Origin: JAKZSU01 sp047517485
Lineage (GTDB): Bacteria > Pseudomonadota > Alphaproteobacteria > UBA7887
Assembly (NCBI GenBank): GCA_047517485.1
Contig: JAKZSU010000002.1
Coordinates: 1-21,640 of the forward strand
Length of the DNA: 21,640 nucleotides
Direction of reading: 5' to 3'
Shown here piece after piece: positions 21,536 to 21,640 of this stretch. Below the pieces are notes generated by a model that did not search any database, had not been told where the DNA came from, and saw only the letters and a program-made list of their open reading frames with translations. Every line of letters begins with the position of its first letter. Position 1 is the stretch's first letter. Both the position numbers and the translations under genes were made by a program.

Positions 21536-21640
21536 ATGGCGTACCCGATGGGTGAAGCGAAACCGGAGCCTCTTCGGGTCGATTTCGACTGTCGCGTGAA
21601 GCTGGAATTCCCCGGCAGCAAGATCACCTCGGACGCTGGC
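21536..21640 (+). CDS. IS1380-family transposase, N-terminal fragment (runs off right edge)
   Basis: An open frame of 35 codons from ATG at 21536 to the window edge, with GGGGG about eight bases upstream. The segment LRVDFDCRVKLEFPG followed by SKITSDAG matches the conserved N-terminus of IS1380-type DDE transposases (LRxDFDRRLKLEF, then SRITSDAG). The catalytic part is outside the window, so integrity is unknown. It lies directly downstream of ptsP on the same strand. In many alphaproteobacteria ptsP is followed by prfA, so the element probably separates the two. Confidence 0.8.
   Translation, partial: MAYPMGEAKPEPLRVDFDCRVKLEFPGSKITSDAG

Noticed and set aside
1..21640. CRISPR arrays, tRNA or rRNA genes
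   Set aside because: No regularly spaced repeats and no cloverleaf or ribosomal sequence were seen on either strand.

Overview
The window is GC-rich bacterial chromosome, almost certainly from an alphaproteobacterium and probably a Rhodospirillales-like lineage. This rests on protein resemblance and gene order: secA diverging from a PpiC-type isomerase followed by argJ, and a ComF / glutaredoxin / nitrilase-family hydrolase / DUF1178 / ubiG / lysC / flavin oxidoreductase / ptsP series. I recognised families from motifs only; no database search was possible.

Positions 1-5400 are an accessory-looking flank read on the minus strand. They hold the first 28 codons of a transposase running off the left edge, a two-helix membrane protein of unknown function, and a two-component pair: a hybrid sensor kinase whose stop codon overlaps the start of a sigma-54-dependent response regulator. 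An unrecognised 88-residue protein follows, with a strong ribosome binding site and a possible leader that could mask it. Positions 5399-5835 hold no gene but carry several short repeats and hairpins.

Positions 5836-18863 are compact housekeeping DNA. secA (minus) diverges from a secreted parvulin isomerase, argJ and a GNAT-Nudix fusion. A minus-strand BioC/NDUFAF5-like protein converges on the fusion and diverges by only 18 bases from a ComF-family gene. Glutaredoxin and a carbon-nitrogen hydrolase are translationally coupled. Two minus-strand methyltransferase-fold genes (one is ubiG) alternate with DUF1178. lysC, with a hairpin in its leader, is followed by a nitronate monooxygenase-like enzyme.

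The most striking item is a 265-bp palindromic element at 18875-19139 between the flavin oxidoreductase gene and ptsP. It has 33-bp terminal inverted repeats with one mismatch. Its two halves are inverted copies of each other, and each carries its own hairpin arm. The right terminal repeat contains the ATG from which ptsP appears to be translated, so the element seems to have replaced the native 5' end of ptsP and may control it. ptsP (nitrogen-PTS enzyme I) is followed by the start of an IS1380-type transposase at the right edge, so transposases bracket the window.
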